DNA of 64,000 nucleotides, taken from the NCBI GenBank assembly GCA_014860585.1, contig JACZJL010000093.1, positions 1 through 64,000 of the forward strand, written 5' to 3'. Below the pieces are notes generated by a model. The model did no database searches, was not told where the DNA came from, and saw only the letters and a list, made by a program, of their open reading frames with translations. A program made the translations under genes and the position numbers. This document shows, in pieces, positions 43,889 to 52,063 of this stretch (position 1 is its first letter; every line of letters begins with the position of its first letter). The DNA is from Bacteroidales bacterium. Its GTDB lineage: Bacteria > Bacteroidota > Bacteroidia > Bacteroidales > 4484-276.

Positions 43889-44132
43889 ATTGATTTTCAT
43901 TGCGAAAAAGGCATGGTATGAAAATGGAATGATCTGTATCTTACTTGAAGATTCAAGAGAAATTCGTTTTCCTGTACGATTGAATGAACGTTTAAAAAAT
44001 GCTACTCCTGAGGCACTAAACAATATCGAAATTATTTGTGCTGGCGCCGGATTGCACTGGCCTGAGCTTGACGAAGATCTGTCTTTAATTGGAATCATGG
44101 AAGGGCGTTACGGGATAAAAGCGAAGGAGTGA
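43869..44132 (+). CDS. DUF2442 protein, partner of the broken DUF4160
   Basis: 87 residues. Overlaps the end of DUF4160 in another frame by 20 bases. Typical DUF2442: ICILLEDSREIRFPVRLNER, LKNATPEALNNIEIICAGAG, LHWPELDEDLSLIGIMEGR. The family is small and alpha/beta with a C-terminal segment shared by NifT-like or DUF2442 antitoxin-like proteins. Function unknown; the pairing with DUF4160 is typical. Confidence 0.9.
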   Translation: MKYMVAELIFIAKKAWYENGMICILLEDSREIRFPVRLNERLKNATPEALNNIEIICAGAGLHWPELDEDLSLIGIMEGRYGIKAKE

Positions 44133-44427
44133 TTTTCTTCTTCATAGTATTAGTAATCATTTCATTATTATTCCAATCACAACTCTTTTTCCGCCCAAAA
44201 CCCCTAAGTGAAACTTCTTTTTCTATCTGCTATGATTTTGCTGTTCAATATTTCACCCCGCAGAACCATCACAAAACTTTGGGTATGGCGGGGAATAAAA
44301 TTCAAAAAGAAGGATTTCTGGCCATTGCTAATAACTGAATAAGAATTTGCACGATCAACTATTTCTATCGTAGTCTTTTGTCTTAAATGACCTGTAGTTC
44401 AATTAATTTTTAATCAACATTTTCAAG

Positions 44428-45372
44428 ATGCCTGTTTCCAAATCGCTCACTTCCAACCTGCTATTGCTGCTAACTGCGATTATTTGGGGATTTGCCTTTG
44501 TGGCGCAGCGCGCTGGCATGGAGCATGTCGGGCCGTTTACTTTTAATGGAATCAGGTTTTTGCTGGGATGTGTCACCTTATTGCCACTGCTGTATTTTCA
44601 GGGGAAAACTGTAAATCGCAAAGGTTTAGCAGAAGGAAAATGGAGTCGGGATGATGTTGCCGGTGGGTTATTGGCCGGATTGGTCATGTTTATGGCTGTA
44701 AGTTTGCAGCAAATAGGGATAGTCCATACAACAGCGGGCAAGGCTGGTTTTATCACAGGATTGTATGTAATTTTGGTTCCGGTTGTTGGGATTTTCATCA
44801 GGCAAAAAACATCCATCACTGTTTGGGCTGGCGCTGTGGTTGCAGCCATTGGTCTTTATTTCCTGAGTATTACAGAAAATTTTACCCTTGCCATGGGTGA
44901 TTCATTTGTTCTGATCAGTGGGTTGTTTTTCACCTTTCACATCCTGATAATCGGAAAATTTTCGGCCAGAGCAAACATTATCAGGTTGTCGGTATTACAG
45001 TTTTTCGTCTGTGCGGTGTTGAGCCTTGTTGCTGCCTTTGCTACTGAAACCATTGAGCTTTCAGGAGTTACTGATGCTGTCATTCCCATACTCTATGGGG
45101 GAATCTTTTCCGTTGGAATAGCTTACACCCTGCAGGTTGCCGGACAAAAACACGCCCATCCGTCAGCAGCCTCCATCATCCTAAGCCTTGAATCGTTGTT
45201 TGCAGTTATCGGAGGCTGGCTCATTTTGAATGAGCTGATGACTGCCAGGAACCTTTTCGGTTGCGCACTGATGCTTTCGGGGATGATTATGGCGCAGTTG
45301 CGCTTTGGTAGTAAAGCATCAGCAATTGGTTTACCCGCCAGTCAGGAAATCCAGTCTGATAATTTGCAGTAA
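44428..45372 (+). CDS. EamA/DMT family transporter
   Basis: 314 residues with ten membrane helices in two EamA repeats (LLLLLTAIIWGFAFVAQRAG and the second near 165, LISGLFFTFHILIIGKFSA). Probably exports metabolites. The N-terminal third exists as a broken copy at 31227-31595. Its stop codon overlaps the -7 box of the RNase P RNA promoter at 45370-45377. Confidence 0.93.
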   Translation: MPVSKSLTSNLLLLLTAIIWGFAFVAQRAGMEHVGPFTFNGIRFLLGCVTLLPLLYFQGKTVNRKGLAEGKWSRDDVAGGLLAGLVMFMAVSLQQIGIVHTTAGKAGFITGLYVILVPVVGIFIRQKTSITVWAGAVVAAIGLYFLSITENFTLAMGDSFVLISGLFFTFHILIIGKFSARANIIRLSVLQFFVCAVLSLVAAFATETIELSGVTDAVIPILYGGIFSVGIAYTLQVAGQKHAHPSAASIILSLESLFAVIGGWLILNELMTARNLFGCALMLSGMIMAQLRFGSKASAIGLPASQEIQSDNLQ

Positions 45373-45377
45373 CTTTG
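45370..45377 (+). promoter_or_regulatory. -7 box of the RNase P RNA promoter
   Basis: TAACTTTG, embedding the TAA stop of the EamA gene; the predicted start at about 45384 agrees with the first base of the RNA's P1 helix. Confidence 0.6.
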
Positions 45378-45383
45378 CCGCAT

Positions 45384-45796
45384 AAGCAGCAGCCTGTTCT
45401 GTCGCTGCTTTTGCTTTCGGGCAAAAGGAGAGGAAAGTCGGGACAACGCAGAGCGCCATACTTCCTAACGGGAAGGTCCCGCTCATACGGGAACAGCCAG
45501 TGCCACAGAAAATTACCGCTGATGTCGGTTCTTCCGGCAGGCAAGGGTGAAAACGTGAGGTAAGAGCTCACGCGTTGCGTTGGCGACATCGCACCGGGGT
45601 AAACCTTATGGGTTGAAAGGCCATGTATATCGCGGCTCCACTACAGTGGAATACAGGCTGCTCGTCGAAATGCCGGAACTCCGGCATGCCGTGAGGGGTA
45701 GGTCGTTAGAGCCATGCTGCAAAGCCTGGCCCAGATAAATGACAGAAACTCCCGCTTCGGCGGGATGACAGAATCCCGCTTACAGGGCTGCTGCTT
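45384..45796 (+). ncRNA. rnpB: RNase P RNA
   Basis: Bacterial class A RNase P RNA, the catalytic component that trims the 5' ends of tRNA precursors. Core motifs in order: GGAGAGGAAAGTCGGGAC (CR-I), ACAGCCAGTGCCACAGAAAA, GGTGAAAACGTGAGGTAAGA, and CAGATAAATGACAGAAAC near the end (CR-V). P1 is closed by AAGCAGCAGCCTGT (45384-45397) with ACAGGGCTGCTGCTT (45782-45796), followed by a T-run, so P1 also serves as the terminator stem. The 3' boundary may be trimmed in the cell. Confidence 0.95.
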
Positions 45797-46139
45797 TTTT
45801 TTATTGGGAAAATGGGGGAATGGAAAAATGGAGTGATGGACTGGTGGAATAATGGAATGATGGAGTGATGCTTGCCCGACCCCGACGAAGGAGGGGGCGG
45901 GGAGTGATGTGAAGAAAGCCCCGAGGCACGAGGGGATTGCAGCCCTTTACCGGTTGATTGGCGATAATGATGGATCCAAAACCTGTCAGTGTGCAATCCC
46001 GCACGTACGGGACTGACAGGGTTTTGTGATAACAAGAAAAAACAGGAAATTACAAAGTACACAACAACAATGACAACCCGATGCCGCAAGCGCGGCAGCA
46101 ACCTGACAACAATGACAACATTTAATTATCCGCGAACCC
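45797..46139. other. Gap with low-complexity GATGGAATGATGGA sequence
   Basis: 340 bases between rnpB and the ArsR gene. It contains purine-rich degenerate tandem motifs (TGGAATGATGGAGTGATG) and a GC-rich segment, GAAGGAGGGGGCGGGGA. The long minus-strand frame here has no gene-like features. Confidence 0.5.
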
Positions 46140-46475
46140 ATGACCAAACAGACTGAACAAATTTTTACCCCAACCCAGGATGAACTTTCCAAATTGGCCA
46201 AAGCTATGAGCCATCCGGTTCGAATTTATGTTCTCGAACTTTTATCCAAACAATCCTGCTGCTACAGCGGCGATCTTTCAGAGGAACTTCCAATTGCCAA
46301 ATCCACATTATCGCAGCATTTGAAAGAATTGAAAAAGGCAAATCTTATTCAGGGAGAAATCGAGCCTCCAAAAATCAAGTATTGCCTTAACCGGGAGACC
46401 TGGGAGCAGGCGCATCAGCTTTTTCACGGACTTTTTGGGAGCCAAGTGAATTCATCATCCTGTGAACCTGAATAG
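46140..46475 (+). CDS. ArsR/SmtB-family metalloregulator
   Basis: 111 residues. Winged helix of ArsR type: LAKAMSHPVRIYVLELLSK, then CCYSGDLSEELPIAKSTLSQ, HLKELKKANLIQGEIEPP. The cysteine pair CC at the start of the recognition region (where ArsR has CVCDL) and a C-terminal Cys in NSSSCEPE are candidate metal or arsenical ligands. Precedes the trx-arsF-arsG-permease operon, whose promoter carries a fitting 22-bp palindrome. Confidence 0.92.
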   Translation: MTKQTEQIFTPTQDELSKLAKAMSHPVRIYVLELLSKQSCCYSGDLSEELPIAKSTLSQHLKELKKANLIQGEIEPPKIKYCLNRETWEQAHQLFHGLFGSQVNSSSCEPE

Positions 46476-46515
46476 AATTTCTGTTGGTAGATTCGGATAA
46501 AAAATCCTCCAAAAA

Positions 46516-46564
46516 TTTGCTTTTACAAAATATTCGTTACTTTTGTTCGTAAATTAACGAACAA
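46516..46564 (+). promoter_or_regulatory. Promoter and ArsR-type operator of the ars-like operon
   Basis: -33 TTTG at 46516-46519, -7 TACTTTTG at 46538-46545 (18 bases apart). The perfect palindrome TTGTTCGT-N6-ACGAACAA (46543-46564) covers the -7 box end and transcription start, as expected for an ArsR-type repressor site. A half-site ATTCGTTA precedes it at 46532-46539. Confidence 0.8.
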
Positions 46565-46586
46565 TAATTTTTAAAACTTAAGCAAA

Positions 46587-46820
46587 ATGGATATTAAAGT
46601 ATTGGGCACCGGTTGCACAAAGTGTAAAAACCTTGAAAAAGTTGTGCGCGATATGGTCGAAACCATGGGAATTGAAGCCCGGGTGTCAAAAGTTGAAGAT
46701 ATCATGGATATTATGGCTTATGGCATAGCCACCACACCAGCACTTGTGATTGACGGAAAAGTAGTCATGAAGGGGCGCGTTCCGTCGAATGATGAAATCA
46801 GGAAATTATTAACCCAATAA
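46587..46820 (+). CDS. Small thioredoxin-like protein (redox-active disulfide protein 2 type)
   Basis: 77 residues, MDIKVLGTGCTKCKNLEKVV with the CTKC redox site, and YGIATTPALVIDGKVVMKGR with the cis-proline. Such proteins of the MTH895/TM0996 type often accompany arsenical resistance or metal permeases in Bacteroidota and archaea. First gene of the operon behind the palindromic operator. Confidence 0.95.
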   Translation: MDIKVLGTGCTKCKNLEKVVRDMVETMGIEARVSKVEDIMDIMAYGIATTPALVIDGKVVMKGRVPSNDEIRKLLTQ

Positions 46821-46831
46821 ATAACAGAACG

Positions 46832-47242
46832 ATGAATAAATTTTTCTTTATTCCGGTTATGCTACTGATGTTGATGCCGGATTTGTACCTACAGGCTCAG
46901 GTAACTATCAGCCAGTCAAAAGACAAAGATATTGTTGAGGTTTATTATTTCCATCTTACCCGGCGCTGTATGAGTTGCAAAACGGTTGAAGCTGAGACTG
47001 AAAAGGCCATTAATGAATATTTCCCCGAAAAGGTCAAAGATGGGACAATTATTTACAAAGTGCTTAACCTTGAAGAGGGTGACAATGAAAAGGTGGCTGA
47101 GAGCCTGGGAGTTTCGGGGCAGACATTGCTGGTAAAACATGGGGATAAACAGGCTGACATTACCAACAAAGCCTTCATGAACACAAGCAATCCCGAACGG
47201 CTGAGGAAGCAGGTGAAAGCGGGAATTGAAAGCGTCCTTTAG
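46832..47242 (+). CDS. arsF: ArsF-family nitroreductase subunit-like exported protein
   Basis: 136 residues. Signal peptide about 1-22 (LMPDLYLQAQ), then VEVYYFHLTRRCMSCKTVEA, a thioredoxin-like fold with the CMSC site, and VSGQTLLVKHGDKQADITNK. Matches the ArsF (nitrophenyl compound nitroreductase subunit) family as named in arsenical operons; the function assignment is by family name and gene context, not by a measured activity. Confidence 0.85.
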   Translation: MNKFFFIPVMLLMLMPDLYLQAQVTISQSKDKDIVEVYYFHLTRRCMSCKTVEAETEKAINEYFPEKVKDGTIIYKVLNLEEGDNEKVAESLGVSGQTLLVKHGDKQADITNKAFMNTSNPERLRKQVKAGIESVL

Positions 47243-47256
47243 AAAAATCAATCTTC

Positions 47257-47967
47257 ATGCAGGAGTTCCTTTATAACCTTTACGACAGCGCGCAGTTGCC
47301 GTTCATCTCCGCTTTGGCGCTCGGCCTCATGACAGCCATCAGTCCATGCCCGTTGGCCACCAATTTAACAGCCATTGGTTTTATCAGCAAAGACCTTGAA
47401 GATCGCCGGAAGGTATTTCTGAACGGCATCATTTACACGCTTGGCCGGGCGATTTCATATACATTCATCGGTTTGCTTTTTTACTTCTTCGCCGATCAGC
47501 TAAATTTCCTGCAAACAGGAATTGTTATTTGGGGTGAGAAGATTGTCGGCCCTTTGCTGGTGTTAATCGGCATTTTTATGCTCGATGTAATTAAAATAAA
47601 TTTTCCGGGCATGGGCAAATTCAGCGAAAAGATGGAGGAAAGAAGCCGGTCAGGGTGGTGGGGAGTGCTGCTGCTTGGGATTGTATTTGCCTTGGCTTTT
47701 TGTCCTTACAGCGGTGTGCTTTACTTTGGCGCATTAATCCCGCTTACCATCAGCAGTCCGGGAGGAATGTACCTCCCTGTTGTTTTTGCCCTCGCAACCG
47801 GTATTCCGGTGATCATCTTTGCATGGTTCCTCGCCTTCTCAATCGGTAAGGTAGGCGCGATGTATAACAAGATCAGGACTTTTGAAAAAGGGTTCCGGAA
47901 GGTGATAGCTGTGCTGTTCATCCTGGCCGGAATTTACCTGATCTACATGACCTATTTTGGAAGTTAA
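47257..47967 (+). CDS. arsG: ArsG-family aromatic arsenical efflux permease
   Basis: 236 residues, about six membrane helices, related to the DsbD/CcdA fold: LALGLMTAISPCPLATNLTA at the front (CxxxC-like region), GLLFYFFADQ, FALAFCPYSGVLYFGALIPL in the middle, and VFALATGIPVIIFAWFLAF. Family name from the organoarsenical ars operons. Between arsF and a DUF318 permease, spacing 14 and 20 bases. Confidence 0.85.
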   Translation: MQEFLYNLYDSAQLPFISALALGLMTAISPCPLATNLTAIGFISKDLEDRRKVFLNGIIYTLGRAISYTFIGLLFYFFADQLNFLQTGIVIWGEKIVGPLLVLIGIFMLDVIKINFPGMGKFSEKMEERSRSGWWGVLLLGIVFALAFCPYSGVLYFGALIPLTISSPGGMYLPVVFALATGIPVIIFAWFLAFSIGKVGAMYNKIRTFEKGFRKVIAVLFILAGIYLIYMTYFGS

Positions 47968-47987
47968 CTTTTAAAATCAAATCACTG

Positions 47988-49304
47988 ATGGAGCTAAACA
48001 AAGAGTTGAAATTCCTGTTCTGGATCATTTTTTTCTTTCTGCTGGCTTTTTTTATGCCATTGGAAAATGTCAATTTCAGACAGGCGGTTGATGCCACGCT
48101 CGACCTTACCCGATGGTATGCGCAGGAGCATGTGATATTGTGTTTATTGCCGGCTTTTTTTATTGCCGGGGTGATTTCTATCTTTGTGAGCCAGGCGGCA
48201 GTGCTGAAGTATTTTGGAGCAAAAGCCAAAAAGTGGGTAGCCTATTCAGTGGCTTCGGTTTCAGGTACCATTCTGGCCGTTTGCAGTTGCACGATTTTGC
48301 CGCTGTTTTCAAGTATTTATAAACGCGGTGCAGGATTAGGGCCTGCCATTGCTTTTCTGTATTCAGGTCCGGCGATAAATATTTTAGCCATCATTCTTAC
48401 TGCCCGCATTTTGGGGTTTGAAATGGGATTGGCCAGGGTGATTGGCGCCGTGGTATTCGCAGTGGTTATAGGATCTGCCATGGCACTTATTTACCGGAAA
48501 GAAGAAAAAGCCAAGGCAGCAGAACAAGTCAACTTTCCGGATGTACCGGAAAAAAGACCATTTTGGCAAACCTCGCTGCACTTCTTCACCCTCGTACTGA
48601 TCCTGGTTTTTGCCAACTGGGGCAAGCCTGGTGAAGGGGTCACTGATGGCGCCTGGTACTTGATATGGTCAAACAAATGGCTGATCACCGCTGCCTTTGG
48701 GTTGGTGTTGATGTATTCATTGATTTTTATCCTGAGAATAAAATGGCAATGGGTAGCTATTGCAGCTCTCGCGACTGCAATTTCAGGGTTTCTAACTCCG
48801 AATCCATTGGTTCCAATGGTAGTTGCCATTACCGGATTGAGTGTGATTACCCTCTTTGACAAAAAGGATGATGACAATCGCGAGTGGACCATTTCTTCAT
48901 GGGATTTTGCTAAGCAGATCATGCCGCTTCTCGCTCTGGGTGTGATTGTCGCAGGGTTTCTGCTTGGGTCAACCCACGATGAAACCCAGATTCCGGGCAT
49001 TATTCCGGGTCAATGGATTTCGAGGCTTGTAGGCGGAAATTCAGTCTTTTCCAATTTCTTCGCTTCGGTGGTAGGAGCGTTTATGTATTTTGCCACACTC
49101 ACCGAAGTACCTATTCTGCAGGGGCTGTTAGCATCGGGGATGGGGAAAGGCCCTGCCCTGGCTTTACTTTTAGCCGGTCCTTCGTTATCACTTCCAAATA
49201 TTCTTGTCATCCAATCAGTGATAGGTACACAAAAGACAACAGTTTATGTATCACTTGTTATTGTTATGGCAACTATTTCCGGATTGATTTTTGGTGCAAT
49301 TTGA
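47988..49304 (+). CDS. DUF318/ArsP-type permease
   Basis: 438 residues, roughly ten membrane helices. Contains the family motif ILAVCSCTILPLFSSIYKRG with the CxC pair, then GPAIAFLYSGPAINILAIIL, and a second inverted half with GPALALLLAGPSLSLPNILV. Proteins of this type (ArsP and related) export organic arsenicals or metals. Last gene of the ArsR-controlled operon. Confidence 0.9.
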   Translation: MELNKELKFLFWIIFFFLLAFFMPLENVNFRQAVDATLDLTRWYAQEHVILCLLPAFFIAGVISIFVSQAAVLKYFGAKAKKWVAYSVASVSGTILAVCSCTILPLFSSIYKRGAGLGPAIAFLYSGPAINILAIILTARILGFEMGLARVIGAVVFAVVIGSAMALIYRKEEKAKAAEQVNFPDVPEKRPFWQTSLHFFTLVLILVFANWGKPGEGVTDGAWYLIWSNKWLITAAFGLVLMYSLIFILRIKWQWVAIAALATAISGFLTPNPLVPMVVAITGLSVITLFDKKDDDNREWTISSWDFAKQIMPLLALGVIVAGFLLGSTHDETQIPGIIPGQWISRLVGGNSVFSNFFASVVGAFMYFATLTEVPILQGLLASGMGKGPALALLLAGPSLSLPNILVIQSVIGTQKTTVYVSLVIVMATISGLIFGAI

Positions 49305-49385
49305 TTAATCATGTTATTAAAATGGTAATTTCCAACCTACAATCGCTTTGTTTTGATACTTTTGTCACACTAAAATCTTATTCCA

Positions 49386-49790
49386 ATGAAAAAAATCCTT
49401 TTTCCATTCCTCTTTGTAGCCCTTGCGTTTCAATTGAATTCATGTATTGACGATGAAACCAACCCTGATGGAGATCCCCGGGAAGCATTCCTTGGTACCT
49501 GGGTGGTTGATGAATCCTGTGTGCGGCTCAATTACGAGGTAGAAATCGAAGCCGCTGCTGGTAACGATACAAAGGTACTGCTCTACAATTTTGCATTGAC
49601 AGGAGAAGACTACCCCCCTGCTGAGGGATATGTAACTGGTAGCACGATAAATATTCCTGAGCAAACGATTGGCGATAATTGGAAGATCGACGGTTACGGA
49701 ACCCTGCAGTCAAACGGTAAAATACTTTGGTCCTACTCACTTGAAATTGCTGGCGACTCTTCCAATTGTGAAGCTGAATATTCGAAATAA
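49386..49790 (+). CDS. Small lipoprotein, lipocalin-like
   Basis: 134 residues. Lipobox LNSC (cysteine about residue 20), then DETNPDGDPREAFLGTWVVD, a start typical of the lipocalin-like DUF-type lipoproteins of Bacteroidota, with NYEVEIEAAAGNDTKVLLYN and IDGYGTLQSNGKILWSYSLE. Function unknown. A -7 box TACTTTTG lies at 49357-49364; a strong terminator follows the stop. Confidence 0.75.
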   Translation: MKKILFPFLFVALAFQLNSCIDDETNPDGDPREAFLGTWVVDESCVRLNYEVEIEAAAGNDTKVLLYNFALTGEDYPPAEGYVTGSTINIPEQTIGDNWKIDGYGTLQSNGKILWSYSLEIAGDSSNCEAEYSK

Positions 49791-49841
49791 CAACAGAATG
49801 CTTTTTTGTGGAGTAAATGAACCCAATTTGCGAAATGAAAT

Positions 49842-49874
49842 GAGGCTGTCTCACAAGGTCAGCCTCTTTTTTTT
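49842..49874 (+). terminator. Terminator after the lipoprotein gene
   Basis: GAGGCTG and CAGCCTC around an 11-base loop, followed by eight T residues. Confidence 0.85.
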
Positions 49875-49928
49875 GTTGCTTATTTTTTTGCAAAATTTGT
49901 TTACACCATGTTTACACCAAAAAGAAAC

Positions 49929-49957
49929 AGGGAGTTAACTGTTTTAGATAACTCCCT
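49929..49957 (-). terminator. Possible terminator downstream of tRNA-Gly
   Basis: AGGGAGTTA with TAACTCCCT around an 11-base loop; on the minus strand it is followed by GTTTCTTTTTGG, 12 bases after the tRNA. Confidence 0.6.
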
Positions 49958-49968
49958 GATTTACTTCG

Positions 49969-50041
49969 AGCGGTAAATGGGGTTCGAACCCACGACCCTC
50001 AGCTTGGGAAGCTGATGCTCTACCAACTGAGCTACTACCGC
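49969..50041 (-). tRNA. tRNA-Gly (CCC)
   Basis: 73 nt on the minus strand. Acceptor GCGGTAG with TTACCGC and discriminator T, D arm with AGTTGGTAGA, anticodon stem TCAGC/GCTGA with loop TTCCCAA (anticodon CCC, reading GGG), and T arm GTGGG-TTCGAAC-CCCAT. The 3' CCA is not encoded. Confidence 0.95.
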
Positions 50042-50082
50042 GTGTAACTGCCGGCAAAATTAATCGAAATTTAGTTTCACTG

Positions 50083-50844
50083 TCATTGTGATTTGATTTT
50101 TTCCACTTTTTCAAGGATAATTTTCATCACTTCACCAGCCTTGCCTTCCAGATGGATGTCGGTGATGTGGTTTGTGTAACGCGAGGTTTCAGGATTTACT
50201 TCGATGACAACGGCATCGTTGCGTTTGGCGATACCCGGAATCTGATTGGCTGGAGAAACCTCACCCGTTGAGCCGATGATCAGGAACACATCGCAACTTT
50301 CGGCAGCTTCGATGGAAGCGTTGTAAGCATCCATCGGAATCCTTTCGCCGAAGAAAATGAAATCGGGCTTTAATAGATTTCCACATTTCTGACAGGATGG
50401 CGGTAGTGTTTCTAGCGAAACCTCAAAGGCGTGATAATGCGCGCTGCATCGGGTGCAGACAAGTCGCTGCGAGTTCCCGTGAAACTCATGGACAATAGTA
50501 TTTCCGGCAGCCTGGTGCAGGTTGTCAATGTTTTGAGTGATCACTGATTTTAACAAACCCAATTTTTCAAACCGCACCAAAGCCTGATGGGCAATGTTGG
50601 GCTGCGCTTTCCCGAAGAAGTCATAGAAAATCTCCTTGATCACTTTCCATGAATCGAGTGGATTCCGGAAAAAATAATCCAGCTCAAGTACTTCAGGATT
50701 ATACCTACTCCAAAGTCCGTCGGCGCCACGAAACGGTGGAATACCACTTTCGACCGAAATTCCTGCACCGGTAAAAGCTACCAGGTGATTTGCATTCGCA
50801 ATATGAATAGCTGCTTCAGCTATTTTTTTATCCAGGTTTACCAT
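50083..50844 (-). CDS. SIR2-family NAD-dependent protein deacylase
   Basis: 253 residues from MVNLDKKIAEAAIHIANANH. The -7 box TATCTTTG at 50871-50878 excludes the longer frame to 51015; the ATG at 50862 would be almost leaderless, so 50844 is preferred. Motifs: FTGAGISVESGIPPFRG (NAD), TQNIDNLHQAAG with the catalytic-region His in VHEFHGNS, the zinc site CTRCSAHYHAF...CQKCGNLLKP, and FFGERIP. It removes acetyl or acyl groups from lysine with NAD consumption. Confidence 0.95.
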   Translation of the reverse strand: MVNLDKKIAEAAIHIANANHLVAFTGAGISVESGIPPFRGADGLWSRYNPEVLELDYFFRNPLDSWKVIKEIFYDFFGKAQPNIAHQALVRFEKLGLLKSVITQNIDNLHQAAGNTIVHEFHGNSQRLVCTRCSAHYHAFEVSLETLPPSCQKCGNLLKPDFIFFGERIPMDAYNASIEAAESCDVFLIIGSTGEVSPANQIPGIAKRNDAVVIEVNPETSRYTNHITDIHLEGKAGEVMKIILEKVEKIKSQ

Positions 50845-50870
50845 ATTCTTAAATATATCCATTCGACGGG

Positions 50871-50878
50871 CAAAGATA
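50871..50878 (-). promoter_or_regulatory. -7 box of the SIR2 gene
   Basis: The minus strand reads TATCTTTG, giving a start near 50865 and a leader of only about 3 to 21 nt, depending on the start codon used. Confidence 0.55.
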
Positions 50879-51015
50879 GATTTTTCCGGAGCGAAGCTAT
50901 TACCTGCCAGAAAATTCCTGAAATTCTTTATTATTTTGATTCTTAGAGTCTTGGTGGCAAAAAGAAAAAGTTGCCACTCACCAAGTGATGCCTTTGGCAA
51001 AAGGCTCAATGACAC

Positions 51016-51280
51016 AAAGATTCACTAAGTTTATGAAGGAAGAAGGTTAAATGGGCAGTGCAAGACAAAATTTCATGTAAATTTGTTTTCTTTACAAAAT
51101 TTCGAAATTTTTTCAAAATGATAGTTATGGATACCGTCAAGAAAACTTGGAGCCTTTGTGCCTTCTGCCACAGGCATCACCTTGTGAGTGGCAAAATGGA
51201 ATGGCCACAAAGACTCTAAGACACAAAGTTGAAAACATAGGGCTTAAGTTCCTTTGAAAGCTAACTATAAAACACAATCA
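51016..51280. other. Gap with degenerate CACAAAG-type repeat sequence
   Basis: 265 bases between the SIR2 and GxxExxY genes, containing degenerate pieces such as GGCCACAAAGACTCTAAGAC and GAGCCTTTGTGCCTTCTGCC. They resemble the palindromic repeats found at 51722-51854, on the other side of the GxxExxY gene. Confidence 0.5.
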
Positions 51281-51700
51281 ATGGAAAACAAGAAAAGTCA
51301 AAGAGCATATTTACCGCTAACTCCGGAGGAGGAGGCTGTTGGAAAAGCCGTCGTAAATGCCGCTTATGTGGTACACAAAGAGCTTGGACCCGGACTGCTT
51401 GAGAAAGTTTATGAGGTTTGTTTTTGTCACGAACTGCGAAAGGCGGGGTTTGAAGTAAAAAGACAACTTGATATTCCAATCACTTTTGATGGGATAATAT
51501 TTGATGAAGGATTGAGATTGGATGTACTTGTCAATAATCTGGTAATTTGCGAGTTGAAAGCTCTGGATAATGTGAATCCGGTTTGGGAGGCACAACTGCT
51601 CAGCCATTTAAAACTTACTGGGAAAAGGTTGGGCTACTTGATCAATTTCAATGTGCCTCTGATCAAAAACGGCATTAAGAGAAGGATTTCAAAATATTAG
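51281..51700 (+). CDS. GxxExxY protein (PD-(D/E)XK-like)
   Basis: 139 residues from MENKKSQRAYLPLTPEEEAV; an in-frame ATG at 51254 is possible but the core starts here. The GxxExxY signature is GPGLLEKVYE. The PD-(D/E)XK-like core is RLDVLVNNLVICELKALD, where D, E and K form the nuclease pattern, and LGYLINFNVPLIKNGIKR closes the fold. Family widespread in Bacteroidota, function unknown. It is flanked on both sides by palindromic CACAAAGACGCAAAGG repeats. Confidence 0.9.
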   Translation: MENKKSQRAYLPLTPEEEAVGKAVVNAAYVVHKELGPGLLEKVYEVCFCHELRKAGFEVKRQLDIPITFDGIIFDEGLRLDVLVNNLVICELKALDNVNPVWEAQLLSHLKLTGKRLGYLINFNVPLIKNGIKRRISKY

Positions 51701-51721
51701 CCCTATTTAGTGGTTTTAATA

Positions 51722-51854
51722 GCCACAAAGACGCAAAGGCACAAAGAAAAAACTTAGTGTCTTCGTGCCTTCGTGCCTTCGTGGCATAAATTAAATGGCC
51801 ACAAAGACGCAAAGGCACAAAGAGGAAAACTTAGTGTCTTCGTGCCTTCGTGGC
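51722..51854. repeat. Two palindromic CACAAAG-type repeats
   Basis: Copies at 51722-51785 and 51798-51854. Each begins GCCACAAAGACGCAAAGGCA and ends with GTGCCTTCGTGGC-like sequence, forming an imperfect inverted repeat of about 25-base arms (18 of 25 positions pairing). Copy one carries an extra GTGCCTTC duplication. They lie just after the GxxExxY gene. Such repeats are common in Bacteroidota intergenic DNA. Confidence 0.85.
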
Positions 51855-52063
51855 AAAAATAAAAATTCAAGAATTTACAGAAAATAAACAGAATCATGCA
51901 AATATTTTTGGTTACCGGTTTAGATTTTTCAGTTTGATGAACCAAGTTAGATTTTTCCGGTTCGAAGTTGTATTTGTAATCATGTTTTCTCTATGAACTA
52001 TTAATCGGATATTGATGTTATTACTACTGCTTAAATCAATTAATCTAACATTCATAAATAATC

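Noticed and set aside
44129-44338. 69-codon ORF with a hydrophobic start after DUF2442
   Set aside because: No homology, no promoter, and it lies in the decayed region before the EamA gene.
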